A DNA stretch of 15,207 nt from Methanosarcinaceae archaeon (GCA_030655675.1 JAUSPM010000009.1:1-15207), one strand, 5' to 3'. Shown: positions 1 to 8,076, counted from the stretch's first letter. Numbers and translations: made by a program. The notes: generated by a model not told the origin, from the letters alone.

Positions 1-113
1 GTCAAAAACTGCTAAACAAAGACAAAAAACACAATTGTTCGTGTACTGAATTTAGCATATGAATAACGCGTCAGATTTATACAAAATAAACACAATATGT
101 TTTTGGTGAAAAT

Positions 114-329
114 ATGGAATCTGTATCTGCCAATAATAAAACAATAACATCCTATATTTTAGATACCATGGTAAAGATGAGAGACGAGTTAGATTCGCTC
201 ATCGAAACCATACAAATAATGAATGATACGGAACTAATGGCAGGGATCAATAGTTCCAAACAAGATATCATAAAAGGAAATATTCATGAGATCAGTAGTG
301 CCGATGAACTGGCTTTGGTGTGGGGATAA
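114..329 (+). CDS. Antitoxin-like small protein (RelB-type, tentative)
   Basis: A 71-residue acidic, helical protein. Its C-terminal half (LIETIQIMNDTELMAGINSS, then a lysine-containing IxxGNIHEI stretch and DEL) resembles the toxin-binding tail of archaeal RelB-like antitoxins; this is recognition by pattern, not a search result. A Shine-Dalgarno GGTGA lies at 105-109, five to nine bases before the ATG, and an AT-rich TATA-like stretch (TTTATACAAAA) starts near 76. The stop codon TAA is followed at once by an ATG (330) that opens a RelE-like fragment, the antitoxin-toxin order and spacing usual for type II modules. The toxin is truncated, so this antitoxin is probably an orphan. Alternative: an unrelated small hypothetical protein. 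Confidence 0.62.
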   Translation: MESVSANNKTITSYILDTMVKMRDELDSLIETIQIMNDTELMAGINSSKQDIIKGNIHEISSADELALVWG

Positions 330-467
330 ATGAAGGTCATTTACACTGAACAATTAAAACATGACTTACAAAAGATCAAGGACAATAACCTGTTAAAAAA
401 GTGGCTTGCCACCCCGGTTGATACAGAAATTACCGATGCATTATCAGACCACGATCTGGTGATGTGA
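330..467 (+). pseudogene. Truncated RelE/ParE-family toxin remnant
   Basis: A 45-codon frame starting directly after the upstream stop (TAAATG). Its first about 24 residues, MKVIYTEQLKHDLQKIKDNN, look like the first helix of RelE/ParE toxins (hydrophobic strand, then a basic helix). After LLKK the sequence changes character (WLATPVDTEITDAL...) and stops at 467, where a full toxin would run to about 85-95 residues. The beta-sheet core and the catalytic C-terminal residues are absent. I infer a deletion or replacement of the 3' part. No further RelE-like sequence is visible in the next 150 bases in any frame. Confidence 0.5.
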
Positions 468-516
468 TGTTTATAGACAGTGTTGTGTGAATCAGGGCAA
501 AACTAAGTCATGACCA

Positions 517-617
517 ATGGTAATTCCAACAAGTGAAACAATGAAGTCTGTAAATATGTATGAAACCGCTCGGGAGTACCTTATCGATAATTTCTGACGA
601 AATCATCTATAAAGAAC
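517..617 (+). pseudogene. Possible 5' part of the following hypothetical gene, frameshifted
   Basis: A frame from ATG 517 encodes MVIPTSETMKSVNMYETARE and continues YLIDNF before a TGA at 595-597. Moving one base gives DEIIYKEHGKPDN, and a second one-base move enters the frame of the 90-residue protein that starts at 618 with ITAGDVYYD a few residues in. Joined, the pieces read smoothly, which suggests one gene of roughly 130 codons with two small indels. This is inference from sequence texture only. If it is right, the downstream reading frame is a C-terminal fragment rather than an intact gene. Confidence 0.35.
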
Positions 618-890
618 ATGGGAAACCAGATAACTGCCGGCGATGTATATTATGACAACAGCACTAAAACATGGAATGTGAAGATAATCTCCAAAACCCC
701 ATACGGAATATTGATCGTCGGGGAAATACATCTTGACGATGACAAAACGATCGTCTACGTAACACCAAAAACCCGGGTGTTGAAAATACTCCAATCCAAA
801 CTAAAGGATGAACGAGTACTGATCGATGTACCCGCCAGTGCACTGGCACATATCAAAGCGACAGTGCCGGATGTCAATGTGTACGGGTGA
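618..890 (+). CDS. Hypothetical protein (probably C-terminal part of a broken gene)
   Basis: Ninety residues with alternating beta-like segments: TWNVKIISKTPYGILIVGEI, then DDDKTIVYVTPKTRVLKIL and a short final helix. There is no signal peptide or membrane segment. The composition and codon use look coding. No Shine-Dalgarno precedes ATG 618 (upstream bases are AAAGAAC), which fits an internal methionine of a longer frameshifted gene whose first part lies at 517-617. I do not recognise the family. The protein is followed by about 100 bases of spacer and then a MITE-like element. Confidence 0.5.
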   Translation: MGNQITAGDVYYDNSTKTWNVKIISKTPYGILIVGEIHLDDDKTIVYVTPKTRVLKILQSKLKDERVLIDVPASALAHIKATVPDVNVYG

Positions 891-996
891 TGGAATTAAA
901 CTGAAACGACGAAACCGCGCTTTGACGCGACATACCCCCTTCACCATTATTTTTCATATACCGTGATCAAATTATAAACGCGTCAGGTTTAATATA

Positions 997-1168
997 TACT
1001 AAACCTAGTCAGCTTTTTGTAACTTTCGGCCACGAGAGCACAGAGACTGTAGCAACTGCTCCTCTGTGTCCTCTGTGGCTAGAATTTCACTCGCAAGATG
1101 TCACACTTCTTTTTTATAATGATCCTCTGTGGTCATCTGCAATTCTAAATTATACTTGCGGAGTGGTA
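997..1168 (+). mobile_element. MITE-like element, copy 1 (172 bp)
   Basis: Non-coding element starting TACTAAACCTAGTCAG and ending CTTGCGGAGTGGTA, flanked by TA on both sides (995-996 and 1169-1170). The ends match two other elements in this window at 8703-8837 and 10186-10285. The core contains an imperfect hairpin, GCCACGAGAGCACAGAG (1029-1045) against CCTCTGTGTCCTCTGTGGC (1061-1079), and a further lone CCTCTGTGG near 1128. There is no open frame of useful length and no transposase. TA duplication and short ends are typical of elements moved by IS630/Tc1-mariner-type transposases; that link is inferred. Confidence 0.72.
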
Positions 1169-1309
1169 TATATCAAATACCGACACAATGGACCACCACC
1201 CTACCACCCTACCACCATATGATGCAGAGGGAGTATTCTGCTTCACTCAAATAAAACCAAACACTTTCACTCCGCTTGGCTCGTCCTTAATAACAATTAG
1301 ACTGTTATT

Positions 1310-2221
1310 GTGGCTGATAATGGACAGACATCTCAGGTGGTAAATTTGCACGACTATGACACAACCCTAAAATTCCTTTCAGACAGGTTCCCGGAACATT
1401 TCGCAAACCTTGTTTTTGAACAATTTGAAGGAAACGTAGTACTGCTAGACAAAGAACTTCCAACAAATATGCGTAAATCCGACTATGTCGTGAAAATTGA
1501 AAACAGCAACTGCTATGATGGAAATTTCATCCTGCATATTGAATTCCAGAGCTCACACGATACAGACATGCCAAATAGGATGCTATCATATTATACAAGG
1601 ATACGAGACAAATACGAACTACCAGTCTATCCCGTTGTAGTATACCTAAATCCTAATGACCATGGATGCAATATCCAAAATTCGTATGAAAACTCAATAT
1701 ATGGCGATGACATCATAAAATTTAAATACAAAGTTTTAAAGGTCTGGGAAATCGACCCAAAAACAATCACCGATAATAATTTATACGGGTTGTACCCAAT
1801 AATTCCATTAACAAAAGATAGATCAACAAACGATGAAAAACATCTAATAAAATGTTTTGATCTCATACAAAATATAGATATTAAAGATAATATACTAAGA
1901 TCGGATATTTCCGTATGTACAAGCGTGCTTGCCGGATTAAAATATCCAAAAGAACTAATTAAAAGTCTAATGAAGGTGGAGATAATGCGAGAATCTGTAA
2001 TATATCAAGACATTCTTGATGAAGGTATGGAAAAGGGAATGGAAAAGGGACTTGAAAAGAGCATTGTTTCAGTGCTAGTCGCCCGATTTGGTGATATTCC
2101 GGCCAATCTGACTGATGTTATATACCATACTAAAAATCAATCCAGGCTTGACAAACTTTTAAGACTGGCAGCAACAAGCACAACAGTCAACGAATTTGAG
2201 TACATGATGCAAAAAGCATAG
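1310..2221 (+). CDS. Rpn/PD-(D/E)XK family nuclease (putative transposase)
   Basis: A 303-residue protein of the Rpn-like PD-(D/E)XK group, often annotated 'transposase' or 'recombination-promoting nuclease'. The nuclease core is visible: Asp58 (SDYVVKI), then Glu78-Phe-Gln80 in FILHIEFQSSHD, the ExQ variant usual in this family, then RMLSYYTRIRDKYELPVYPV. Near residues 238-252 there is the family-typical MEKG-repeat helix (EGMEKGMEKGLEKS) followed by ARFGDIP and a small helical tail. The start is a GTG with no clear Shine-Dalgarno; no better in-frame ATG exists nearby. It stands alone, downstream of MITE copy 1. Family knowledge suggests DNA cleavage linked to recombination, but there is no sign here that it mobilises the repeats. 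Length is normal, so it is probably intact. Confidence 0.83.
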   Translation: MADNGQTSQVVNLHDYDTTLKFLSDRFPEHFANLVFEQFEGNVVLLDKELPTNMRKSDYVVKIENSNCYDGNFILHIEFQSSHDTDMPNRMLSYYTRIRDKYELPVYPVVVYLNPNDHGCNIQNSYENSIYGDDIIKFKYKVLKVWEIDPKTITDNNLYGLYPIIPLTKDRSTNDEKHLIKCFDLIQNIDIKDNILRSDISVCTSVLAGLKYPKELIKSLMKVEIMRESVIYQDILDEGMEKGMEKGLEKSIVSVLVARFGDIPANLTDVIYHTKNQSRLDKLLRLAATSTTVNEFEYMMQKA

Positions 2222-2248
2222 TTTGCAAAAAACAATATTGCATCTAAT

Positions 2249-2446
2249 TTAGCACTTTTCTTTTTTTAGATCGGTTGATAAGAATATATGGTCACATATG
2301 CGTCCAATACATTCATTGGAATGTGTGGCTCTTGGTATTGTGCCAAAAGAATAAACGTATTTGTATAACTGTGCAAAGATCTCGGTGTAAATCGGATCGT
2401 TTGATCTGAAACCAAAACCAATATAATCGTCGTAGGTGGTATATTC
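2249..2446 (-). pseudogene. Possible gene relic (65 open codons, no start)
   Basis: On the minus strand an open frame between stops reads protein-like: DDYIGFGFRSNDPIYTEIFA, then LYKYVYSFGTIPRA and HSNECIGRICDHI. It has no ATG, GTG or TTG at a sensible position and a TAG directly upstream (2447-2449). I do not recognise the family. A run of this length can occur by chance in AT-rich DNA, so confidence is low. The rest of 2222-2618 shows only T-rich sequence after the nuclease gene (2256-2267), which may act as a U-tract terminator on the plus strand. Confidence 0.22.
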
Positions 2447-2618
2447 CTATACCACTCATTCGACCAAATACTAAGATCGGAGAATTTTATCAGTTTTAAT
2501 TATCATTTCATTGGTGACAGTGAAATATGCCATTGCGACGGATCGTGTCGGCATCATAAATAGCTGAACAAGAATGAATGAACCAAATAATCCATGAAAA
2601 ACAAAAATAAGAGCAAAA

Positions 2619-2728
2619 TGCCCGGAGCGTGACTCGAACACGCGACCTCCAGATTTCTCAGGAGATTTGGACGCACGGTTAAATATTCCCTATGAGTCTG
2701 GCGCCCCAACCAACTAGGCTACCCGGGC
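2619..2728 (-). tRNA. tRNA-Met (CAT) with a 36-nt intron
   Basis: The reverse strand folds as a full tRNA: acceptor GCCCGGG/TCCGGGC with discriminator A, TA at positions 8-9, D-arm GCCT...GGGC, anticodon stem CCAGA/TCTGG, T-arm GCGTG-TTCGAGT-CACGC. The anticodon CAT is at 2692-2694. CCA is not encoded. An intron sits at the canonical 37/38 site (2655-2690). It forms a textbook bulge-helix-bulge: CTCA of the anticodon loop pairs with intron TGAG, giving 3-nt bulges TAG and AAA, with GGA/TCC as the inner helix, so the splicing endonuclease would cut after the second base of each bulge. The most likely identity is elongator tRNA-Met; CAT could also be an agmatidine-modified tRNA-Ile2. Confidence 0.93.
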
Positions 2729-2749
2729 AGTGCAGCACTTAAAAGTACA

Positions 2750-2764
2750 TTGATATATTAAAGC
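2750..2764 (-). promoter_or_regulatory. TATA box of the tRNA gene
   Basis: On the minus strand the sequence CTTTAATATATCAA lies about 30 bases upstream of the tRNA 5' end (2728), the right distance for an archaeal TATA box. Confidence 0.55.
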
Positions 2765-3125
2765 ATATCGATTGAACGGATAAACGTTTTCAGCAACCGA
2801 AAAGAACCGAAAAGAACAGGAATCAAACGCATACAACAATTGGATCAAGCAATTGAATCAAAATCCAATACAAACCGCTGCAAGCGGCGTATCTAGCAAC
2901 TATCAAACAAAAACGAATACATGCAATTATTTTACAGTTGTCTTTTTATAATGTATAATTTATACAATTGTATAGTTAGAATTTATCCGAACATAGTTAG
3001 GATTTTATCAAAACAGGAACCCACACCCATCTATAGTGGTTAACAATTGGTATTTGTTCGACGATCTTTGATGCCGGGTCGATCCCTGTCCCAAAAAAAC
3101 AACCTTAGCTATCGATTTAACCTAC

Positions 3126-3455
3126 AAATTAGCATATATGGAACGTGCCGCCTGACGGCGTTCGCATTATTTTTTGGTTTTTATTTAGCTGGTGCAGCGC
3201 GGCGTTGCAGGGTGTTTAATGAGTTCATGATAAAAACGATTCACCTCACGCGCGTAGCGCGCATTGCCCTGCATACACATCGAATTTTCAATTGCTATCA
3301 GCACATTCCACAAGTTTAAATATACTTTTTAATAACGATTTAGATCATTCAATTTAGTATATGTGGGAAGTGCCGCCTGACGGCGTTCGCATTGTTTTTA
3401 ATTCAAATAGAACTAACATATTTACACAACTATCCTGATACAGCTATACAAATAC
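3126..3455 (+). repeat. Degenerate composite repeat upstream of the fwd operon
   Basis: Several blocks shared with 8077-8427 and 9717-10496 lie here. Two direct copies of a hairpin block (about 3135-3176 and 3355-3401) share GTGCCGCCTGACGGCGTTCG. Between them lies a block (3179-3309) with TTTATTTAGC, GCGTTGCAG, TAATGAGTT, ATAAAAACG, the palindrome CGCGCGTAGCGCG and a TTTTCAATTGCTATCA tail, which align in order with 8081-8220. The unit ends with CTATACAAATAC at 3444-3455. A further partial end (CTATACAAATGC) follows near 3520. No gene is supported between 2729 and 3665. Confidence 0.6.
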
Positions 3456-3593
3456 GTTTTTTGTTTCAGATTGAAACATTTCATTTACGCAGTAATCTTA
3501 CAAAAGCTATACAAAAGCTATACAAATGCAACAATTGAAAGTATCGATGTTTTCTGCCGAAATCACCTTGATCCAAAAAACAAAAACCGATAG

Positions 3594-3605
3594 TTTTTAA
3601 ATATA
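3594..3605 (+). promoter_or_regulatory. Promoter (TATA box) of the fwd operon
   Basis: TTTTTAAATATA is a near-ideal archaeal TATA element. It predicts a transcription start around 3625-3632 and a leader of about 35-40 bases before fwdD. The Shine-Dalgarno GAGGT at 3655-3659 is well placed for ATG 3666. Confidence 0.7.
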
Positions 3606-3665
3606 GAAGTATATGAAATTATACCATTTCAATGAAAAGACTATTTATTAATGTGAGGTAGGTCA

Positions 3666-4046
3666 ATGAAATTAGAAGCAAACCTGATATCAGGACGGAC
3701 TGCTTACCAGGGAGCATACCTGGAAGCAAAGACTCATAAGGAGTATTTTGACGCCTGTTCATACTGCGAACTCAACTCGGGGGATCTTGTCAAATTGGGA
3801 GTGTCGGAAGGAGATTATCTTTTGGTCACAACAGAATTTGGTGATGTTTCACTATTCGCAAAGGCAAACGACGGCAACCCTGCCGGGCTGGCATTCATCC
3901 CGATGGGACCATGGGCAAACGCGGTTCTCAGTCCGGACACACACGGATGTGGAATGCCCGGGTTCAAGGGTGTTCCGGCACAGATCGAAAAGACAGGTGA
4001 AGCACCGCTTGAGATGAAAGCGCTTATGAGACGATATTACGAATAA
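3666..4046 (+). CDS. fwdD: Formylmethanofuran dehydrogenase subunit D
   Basis: Small subunit (126 residues) carrying the molybdopterin-dinucleotide-binding beta-barrel that, with FwdB, holds the tungsto-/molybdopterin cofactor of formylmethanofuran dehydrogenase. Visible family marks are SGDLVKLGVSEGDYLLVTTE (residues 38-57), the PMGPWANAVLSP segment (79-90) and the glycine-rich GCGMPGFKGVP (94-104). Length matches the family (about 125-135). It is the first gene of D-B-A-C; fwdB begins 16 bases after its stop, with a GGGG-rich ribosome-binding stretch between. It is soluble and cytoplasmic. Whether the enzyme uses W (Fwd) or Mo (Fmd) cannot be decided from this subunit; I use the fwd symbol because of the D-B-A-C gene order. 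Confidence 0.93.
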   Translation: MKLEANLISGRTAYQGAYLEAKTHKEYFDACSYCELNSGDLVKLGVSEGDYLLVTTEFGDVSLFAKANDGNPAGLAFIPMGPWANAVLSPDTHGCGMPGFKGVPAQIEKTGEAPLEMKALMRRYYE

Positions 4047-4062
4047 GGGGTAAAGGGATACA

Positions 4063-5367
4063 ATGGCAGTAATAACAGATGCGATCTGTTCACTGTGTGG
4101 GTCGCTATGCGACGACATCACAGTAACGGTCGAAAACAATGTGATCACAAATGTGGAGCGTGCATGTATTCTCGGACGCAACAAGTTCGTGGGTATGTTC
4201 CTGCATGACAGGATCGAATCACCGATGATCCGTAAGAACGGTGAACTCGTAGACGTTTCATACGAAGAAGCGATCAACGAAGCAGCAAGGATACTGGTCA
4301 ACTCAAAGAGAACACTCTCATACGGCTGGTGCTCAACTTCATGCGAGGCTATCAGTAAAGCAATACAGTTGGCAGAGGAGACTGGCTCTTTGATCGACTC
4401 GACCGCAAATGTGTGTCACGGACCATCCGCACTTGCAGTGCAGGAGAAAGGAGGACCAACCGCAACACTTGGTGTGGTCAAGAACAGGGCTGATGTAATT
4501 ATATTCTGGGGCTGCAATCCGGCACATGCCCATCCAAGACACATGAGCAGATACTCATCATTCTCAAAGGGGTTCTTTACACAGAAAGGACGAAAAGACC
4601 GCAAGATGATCGTTATCGATGTGCGAAAAACAGATACCGCAAAGATCGCTGACCAGTATGTGGAGATCGATCAGGGTAGCGATTATCTGCTTGTGACGGC
4701 ACTTCGTTCAATTGTCAATGGTCATGAGGATGTTGTCCCTGATTCCGTTGCAGGTGTTTCGAAAGAGGATATTCTCGAACTTGCGAAGACACTCAAGGAA
4801 GCGAAATTTACATGTGTGTTCTACGGTATGGGAGTTACACAATCACGTTCAAAATACAAGAACGGCGACGGTGTTTCATCACTTATCTCAGATCTCAACC
4901 AGCACTCAAAGGCTGTAATGATCGGAATGCGCGGTCACTACAATGTTACTGGTTTCGGACAGGTATCAACATGGGAAACAGGTTTCCCGATGGCAGTTGA
5001 TTTCACGCGCGGAGCACCATACTACAACCCTGGTGAAACCGGAGCGAATGATGTACTTGTACGAGGCGACGTTGACGCTGCAATTATTTCCGCAGCAGAT
5101 GCAGGTGCACACTTCCCACAGGAATCACTCAAGCATCTGGCAAAGATACCGGTAATCCAGATCGACCCGTATGCAAACCCAACAACCGAATTGTCTGATG
5201 TGGTATTCCCGGCAGCAGTTGTAGGAGTTGAGGCTGAAGGTACGGCATACAGGATGGACGGCATATCCTTGCGAATGAAGAAACTGATCGATACAAAGTT
5301 CAAGACCGATGAGGAGATCACGATCGACCTGATAAATAAGGTAAGGGAACTCAAGAGAGGTGCGTGA
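4063..5367 (+). CDS. fwdB: Formylmethanofuran dehydrogenase subunit B (catalytic, CO2/formate site)
   Basis: Catalytic molybdopterin oxidoreductase subunit, 434 residues. The N-terminus has the [4Fe-4S] cysteines C9-x2-C12-x3-C16 and C35 (ACILGRNKF). The metal-ligand position is Cys118 in NVCHGPSA, encoded by TGT, so this is the cysteine and not the selenocysteine form; the numbering coincides with that described for Methanothermobacter FwdB. The pterin-binding core follows (VIIFWGCNPAHAHPRH, MIVIDVRKTDTAKIADQ, IPVIQIDPYANPTTELSDVV). CO2 is reduced here to formate, which passes to FwdA. The stop TGA ends one base before the fwdA ATG, so translation is probably coupled. Length is normal for the family and no lesions are seen. 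Confidence 0.96.
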   Translation: MAVITDAICSLCGSLCDDITVTVENNVITNVERACILGRNKFVGMFLHDRIESPMIRKNGELVDVSYEEAINEAARILVNSKRTLSYGWCSTSCEAISKAIQLAEETGSLIDSTANVCHGPSALAVQEKGGPTATLGVVKNRADVIIFWGCNPAHAHPRHMSRYSSFSKGFFTQKGRKDRKMIVIDVRKTDTAKIADQYVEIDQGSDYLLVTALRSIVNGHEDVVPDSVAGVSKEDILELAKTLKEAKFTCVFYGMGVTQSRSKYKNGDGVSSLISDLNQHSKAVMIGMRGHYNVTGFGQVSTWETGFPMAVDFTRGAPYYNPGETGANDVLVRGDVDAAIISAADAGAHFPQESLKHLAKIPVIQIDPYANPTTELSDVVFPAAVVGVEAEGTAYRMDGISLRMKKLIDTKFKTDEEITIDLINKVRELKRGA

Positions 5368-5368
5368 A

Positions 5369-7084
5369 ATGTCAGAATTACTAATCAAGAACGCAGTTGT
5401 CTGCGATCCTATCAATAACATCAATTGCGTGAAGATGGACATATCCGTCAAGGACGGCAAGATCGTTGAGAGAGTCTCATCCGGTGCAAAAGTCATCGAT
5501 GCAGGCGGCAAACTCACGATGGCCGGCGGCGTGGATGGTCACACTCACTGCGCAGGAAAGATCAATGTGGGACGTTTCATGAGCCCTCATGATATGCGCA
5601 TGACCAATGTGCCCGGGCTATCGGGTAAGGAAGCACCGACAGCAACCACAAGAGCACAGGTCGGATATAATACACCAAATGCGTTCGCTATCGGATATCG
5701 GTATGCAAAACTTGGTTACACAACCATTGGCGAGGCAGCGGTCCCGATCATTGGAGCACGCCACACTCATGAGGAGTTCGAGGCAATCCCGATATTGGAT
5801 AAGTTCGGTCTGACACTTTTTGGAAGCAACTGGCAGGTTATGGAATATATCCGCGATGATGAGCCTGAAAAACTTGCAGCATATGTTGCATGGGGACTCA
5901 AGGCTTCACGCGGTTATGGAATCAAGATCGTAAACCCGGGCGGCGGAGAAGCATGGGGCTGGGGCAAGAATGTTTCGGGACTGGATGATCCGGTACCAAA
6001 CTTTGATGTTACACCGGCACAGATCATTATGGGACTTGCAGAGACGAATGAGAAACTGAACCTTCCGCACTCGATACACTTGCACTGCAACAACCTTGGT
6101 AAACCTGGGAACTATGAAACTACGATTGCATCCATGAAACTGCTTGAGAATCTCAAGACCAGCCGCGACAGGCAGGCTGTACATGTTACCCATGTGCAGT
6201 TCAATGCGTATGCAGGTACATCATGGAGAGACTTTGAAAGTGCTGCACCGCAGGTTTCGGATTACATCAATTCTGCAGATCACCTGACATTCGATCTTGG
6301 TCAGGTAATATTCGGCCCTGCCATGACAATGACGGCAGACGGTCCTGTGGAGTATGCGAACTCACGAATGCTTCATGCAAAATGGAGTAACCAGGATGTT
6401 GAACTCGAAGATGCGTCCGGTGTTGTGCCGATCACGTATTCACCAAAGATGTTTGTGAATGCCGTACAGTGGGCGATAGGACTGGAACTTGCACTGCTTG
6501 TGGATGATCCATGGAAAGTAATGTTTACGACTGACAGCCCCAACGGTGGGTCTTTCGTGAACTATCCTGAGGCATACACATACCTGATGAGCGCAAAGAG
6601 ACGTGCTGAAGTTATAGAAGGGTTCCCTGAGATGGCACTTGGTCGCATGACCCTGCCCGGCATTGACCGTGAACTTGACCTGTATGAACTTGCGATCATG
6701 ACACGTGCAATGCAGTCAAAGATCTACAGCCTTGATACTAAGGGACACCTTGGTGTTGGTGCTGATGCGGATATTGCGATCTATGACCTAAAGCCTGATT
6801 CAATCGATACAACGATTGAATATGCGGCTGTCAAGAAAGCATTCAGTGGCGCATCATATACCATCAAGGGCGGTGAGATCGTTGTCAAGGATGGCGAGAT
6901 CGTAATGGCTCCACAAGGCAGGACGTACTGGGTGAATGCCAAAGTACCACAGGCAAATACAGATGCGATGCAGATTGATCTTGCACAAAAGTTCAAGAGA
7001 TACTACACCGTAAGCCAGTCAAACTACATGGTCGAGGATGCGTACCTCCCACACCCTGTTGAGATCACTACGGAGGCGTTATAA
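5369..7084 (+). CDS. fwdA: Formylmethanofuran dehydrogenase subunit A (binuclear metallohydrolase)
   Basis: Amidohydrolase-fold subunit that condenses formate with methanofuran (or hydrolyses formylmethanofuran in reverse) at a two-zinc centre. I chose ATG 5369 (571 residues) over GTG 5360, because AGAGGTG at 5356-5362 is the Shine-Dalgarno and overlaps that GTG. With this start the metal-bridging lysine in GLKASRGYG is residue 178, the position of the carboxylysine described for the family. Other marks are GVDGHTHCAGK (HxH near 58-60), SIHLHCNN (near 237-239), HVTHVQ and the late aspartate in FTTDSPNGG (near 389). The C-terminus shows the usual amidohydrolase beta-sandwich (GADADIAIYDL). The stop codon abuts the fwdC start. 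Confidence 0.96.
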   Translation: MSELLIKNAVVCDPINNINCVKMDISVKDGKIVERVSSGAKVIDAGGKLTMAGGVDGHTHCAGKINVGRFMSPHDMRMTNVPGLSGKEAPTATTRAQVGYNTPNAFAIGYRYAKLGYTTIGEAAVPIIGARHTHEEFEAIPILDKFGLTLFGSNWQVMEYIRDDEPEKLAAYVAWGLKASRGYGIKIVNPGGGEAWGWGKNVSGLDDPVPNFDVTPAQIIMGLAETNEKLNLPHSIHLHCNNLGKPGNYETTIASMKLLENLKTSRDRQAVHVTHVQFNAYAGTSWRDFESAAPQVSDYINSADHLTFDLGQVIFGPAMTMTADGPVEYANSRMLHAKWSNQDVELEDASGVVPITYSPKMFVNAVQWAIGLELALLVDDPWKVMFTTDSPNGGSFVNYPEAYTYLMSAKRRAEVIEGFPEMALGRMTLPGIDRELDLYELAIMTRAMQSKIYSLDTKGHLGVGADADIAIYDLKPDSIDTTIEYAAVKKAFSGASYTIKGGEIVVKDGEIVMAPQGRTYWVNAKVPQANTDAMQIDLAQKFKRYYTVSQSNYMVEDAYLPHPVEITTEAL

Positions 7085-7843
7085 ATGCAGACAGTTACAC
7101 TTTCATTGAAGGAAAAGAACACAATACCGATCGAGGCTGATACCGTCAACACTGATAATTTCGCCTCAAAGTCAAAGGATGAGATCGGGGCAATACTTGT
7201 ATGGTACGGTAATGCACAGGTCAAGATCGGAGAGGTTTTCAATGTGGCTGTGGATGGTTCCGGCAGTGCGGATGAGACAAAGATCGTCATCAATGGTGAC
7301 GTATCACGTGTCAAGCGCATAGGCCAGGGAATGACTGCGGGTGAGATCGAGATCAATGGTAATGTTGACATGCACTGCGGCTCGAACATGACCGGTGGCA
7401 AGATCACTATCAATGGTGATGCTGACAGTTGGGTCGGTTGCGAGATGAAGGGCGGCGAGATCGTTTTGAACGGAAACGGCGGCTATTATGTCGGCGGCGG
7501 ATACCGTGGCGAAGCCTGCGGCATGAAAGGCGGCAAGATAACAGTTACGGGCAATGTCCGCGATTACCTCGGCGAACACATGTGCGGCGGCGAGATCGTG
7601 GTTATGGGCAATGCAGGACTCCTTCCGGGAATCTCCAACAATGGCGGTTCGATCATTATCGAAGGTAACACAACAATGCCAGCCAGCGAGATGATGAAAG
7701 GTACCACCATCATAAAAGGCACAGTTTTAGATTTCCTACCCTCATTTGCACAAGATGGCACAGAAGATGTCGATGGTGTGACCTACCGCAAGTTTGCGGG
7801 TGATGTCAATGCCGGCGGCAAAGGTGTGCTGCTGATCAAGTAA
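7085..7843 (+). CDS. fwdC: Formylmethanofuran dehydrogenase subunit C
   Basis: A 252-residue structural subunit related to the C-terminal beta-helix (GXGXG) domain of glutamate synthase. After about 60 residues come repeated turns of about 19-20 residues: GEIEINGNVDMHCGSNMTGG, then KITINGDADSWVGCEMKGG, EIVLNGNGGYYVGGGY, KITVTGNVRDYLGEHMCGG and EIVVMGNAGLLPGISNNGG. These stack into a right-handed beta-helix. It scaffolds FwdA and FwdB/D. GGAGG at 7073-7077 precedes the ATG, which follows the fwdA stop directly (TAAATG). No FwdE, F or G (ferredoxin-like) gene follows: the operon ends here with a terminator, so the iron-sulphur subunits must be encoded elsewhere. Confidence 0.95.
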   Translation: MQTVTLSLKEKNTIPIEADTVNTDNFASKSKDEIGAILVWYGNAQVKIGEVFNVAVDGSGSADETKIVINGDVSRVKRIGQGMTAGEIEINGNVDMHCGSNMTGGKITINGDADSWVGCEMKGGEIVLNGNGGYYVGGGYRGEACGMKGGKITVTGNVRDYLGEHMCGGEIVVMGNAGLLPGISNNGGSIIIEGNTTMPASEMMKGTTIIKGTVLDFLPSFAQDGTEDVDGVTYRKFAGDVNAGGKGVLLIK

Positions 7844-7867
7844 ATTTTAGGACAGACGTTTAGTTTT

Positions 7868-7898
7868 GGCGCGCCTTTGGGCGCGCTTCTCTTTTTTT
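7868..7898 (+). terminator. Hairpin plus U-tract terminator of the fwd operon
   Basis: A GC-only stem, GCGCGCC / GGCGCGC (7869-7875 with 7880-7886), a 4-base loop, then a T-rich run ending in CTTTTTTT. It lies 25 bases after the fwdC stop and is the most GC-rich hairpin in the window. Confidence 0.85.
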
Positions 7899-8076
7899 AG
7901 ATAATATCTAGATGTGTTGCATAGATGTATTTGCATATAGCAGAACATTGTCCGATTCTGAACCGATGTGGGGTTAACAAGCGTTGTGCATTCCGCTAAA
8001 AATATGAATGAAATTTTATCCAAAACATAGTTTACACGATCTAAAATACAAAACCTGCTAATGCATTAAATTTCTT

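Noticed and set aside
3065..3095. tRNA 3'-half-like sequence (GCCGGGTCGATCCCTGTCCC)
   Set aside because: The T-loop-like stretch is there, but no matching acceptor or anticodon arm is found upstream. It might be a decayed tRNA end or attachment site, but the evidence is too thin.
3047..3319. Open frame of 90 codons on the plus strand
   Set aside because: It runs through the GCCGCCTGACGGCG hairpin and CGCGCGTAGCGCG palindrome of the composite repeat; composition is unlike the genes here and no ribosome-binding site precedes it.
4414..4416. Selenocysteine at the FwdB metal-ligand site
   Set aside because: The codon is TGT, not TGA, so it is cysteine.
5360..5368. GTG start giving fwdA three more residues
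   Set aside because: The GTG is part of the AGAGGTG Shine-Dalgarno for ATG 5369, and the ATG start places the bridging lysine at residue 178.
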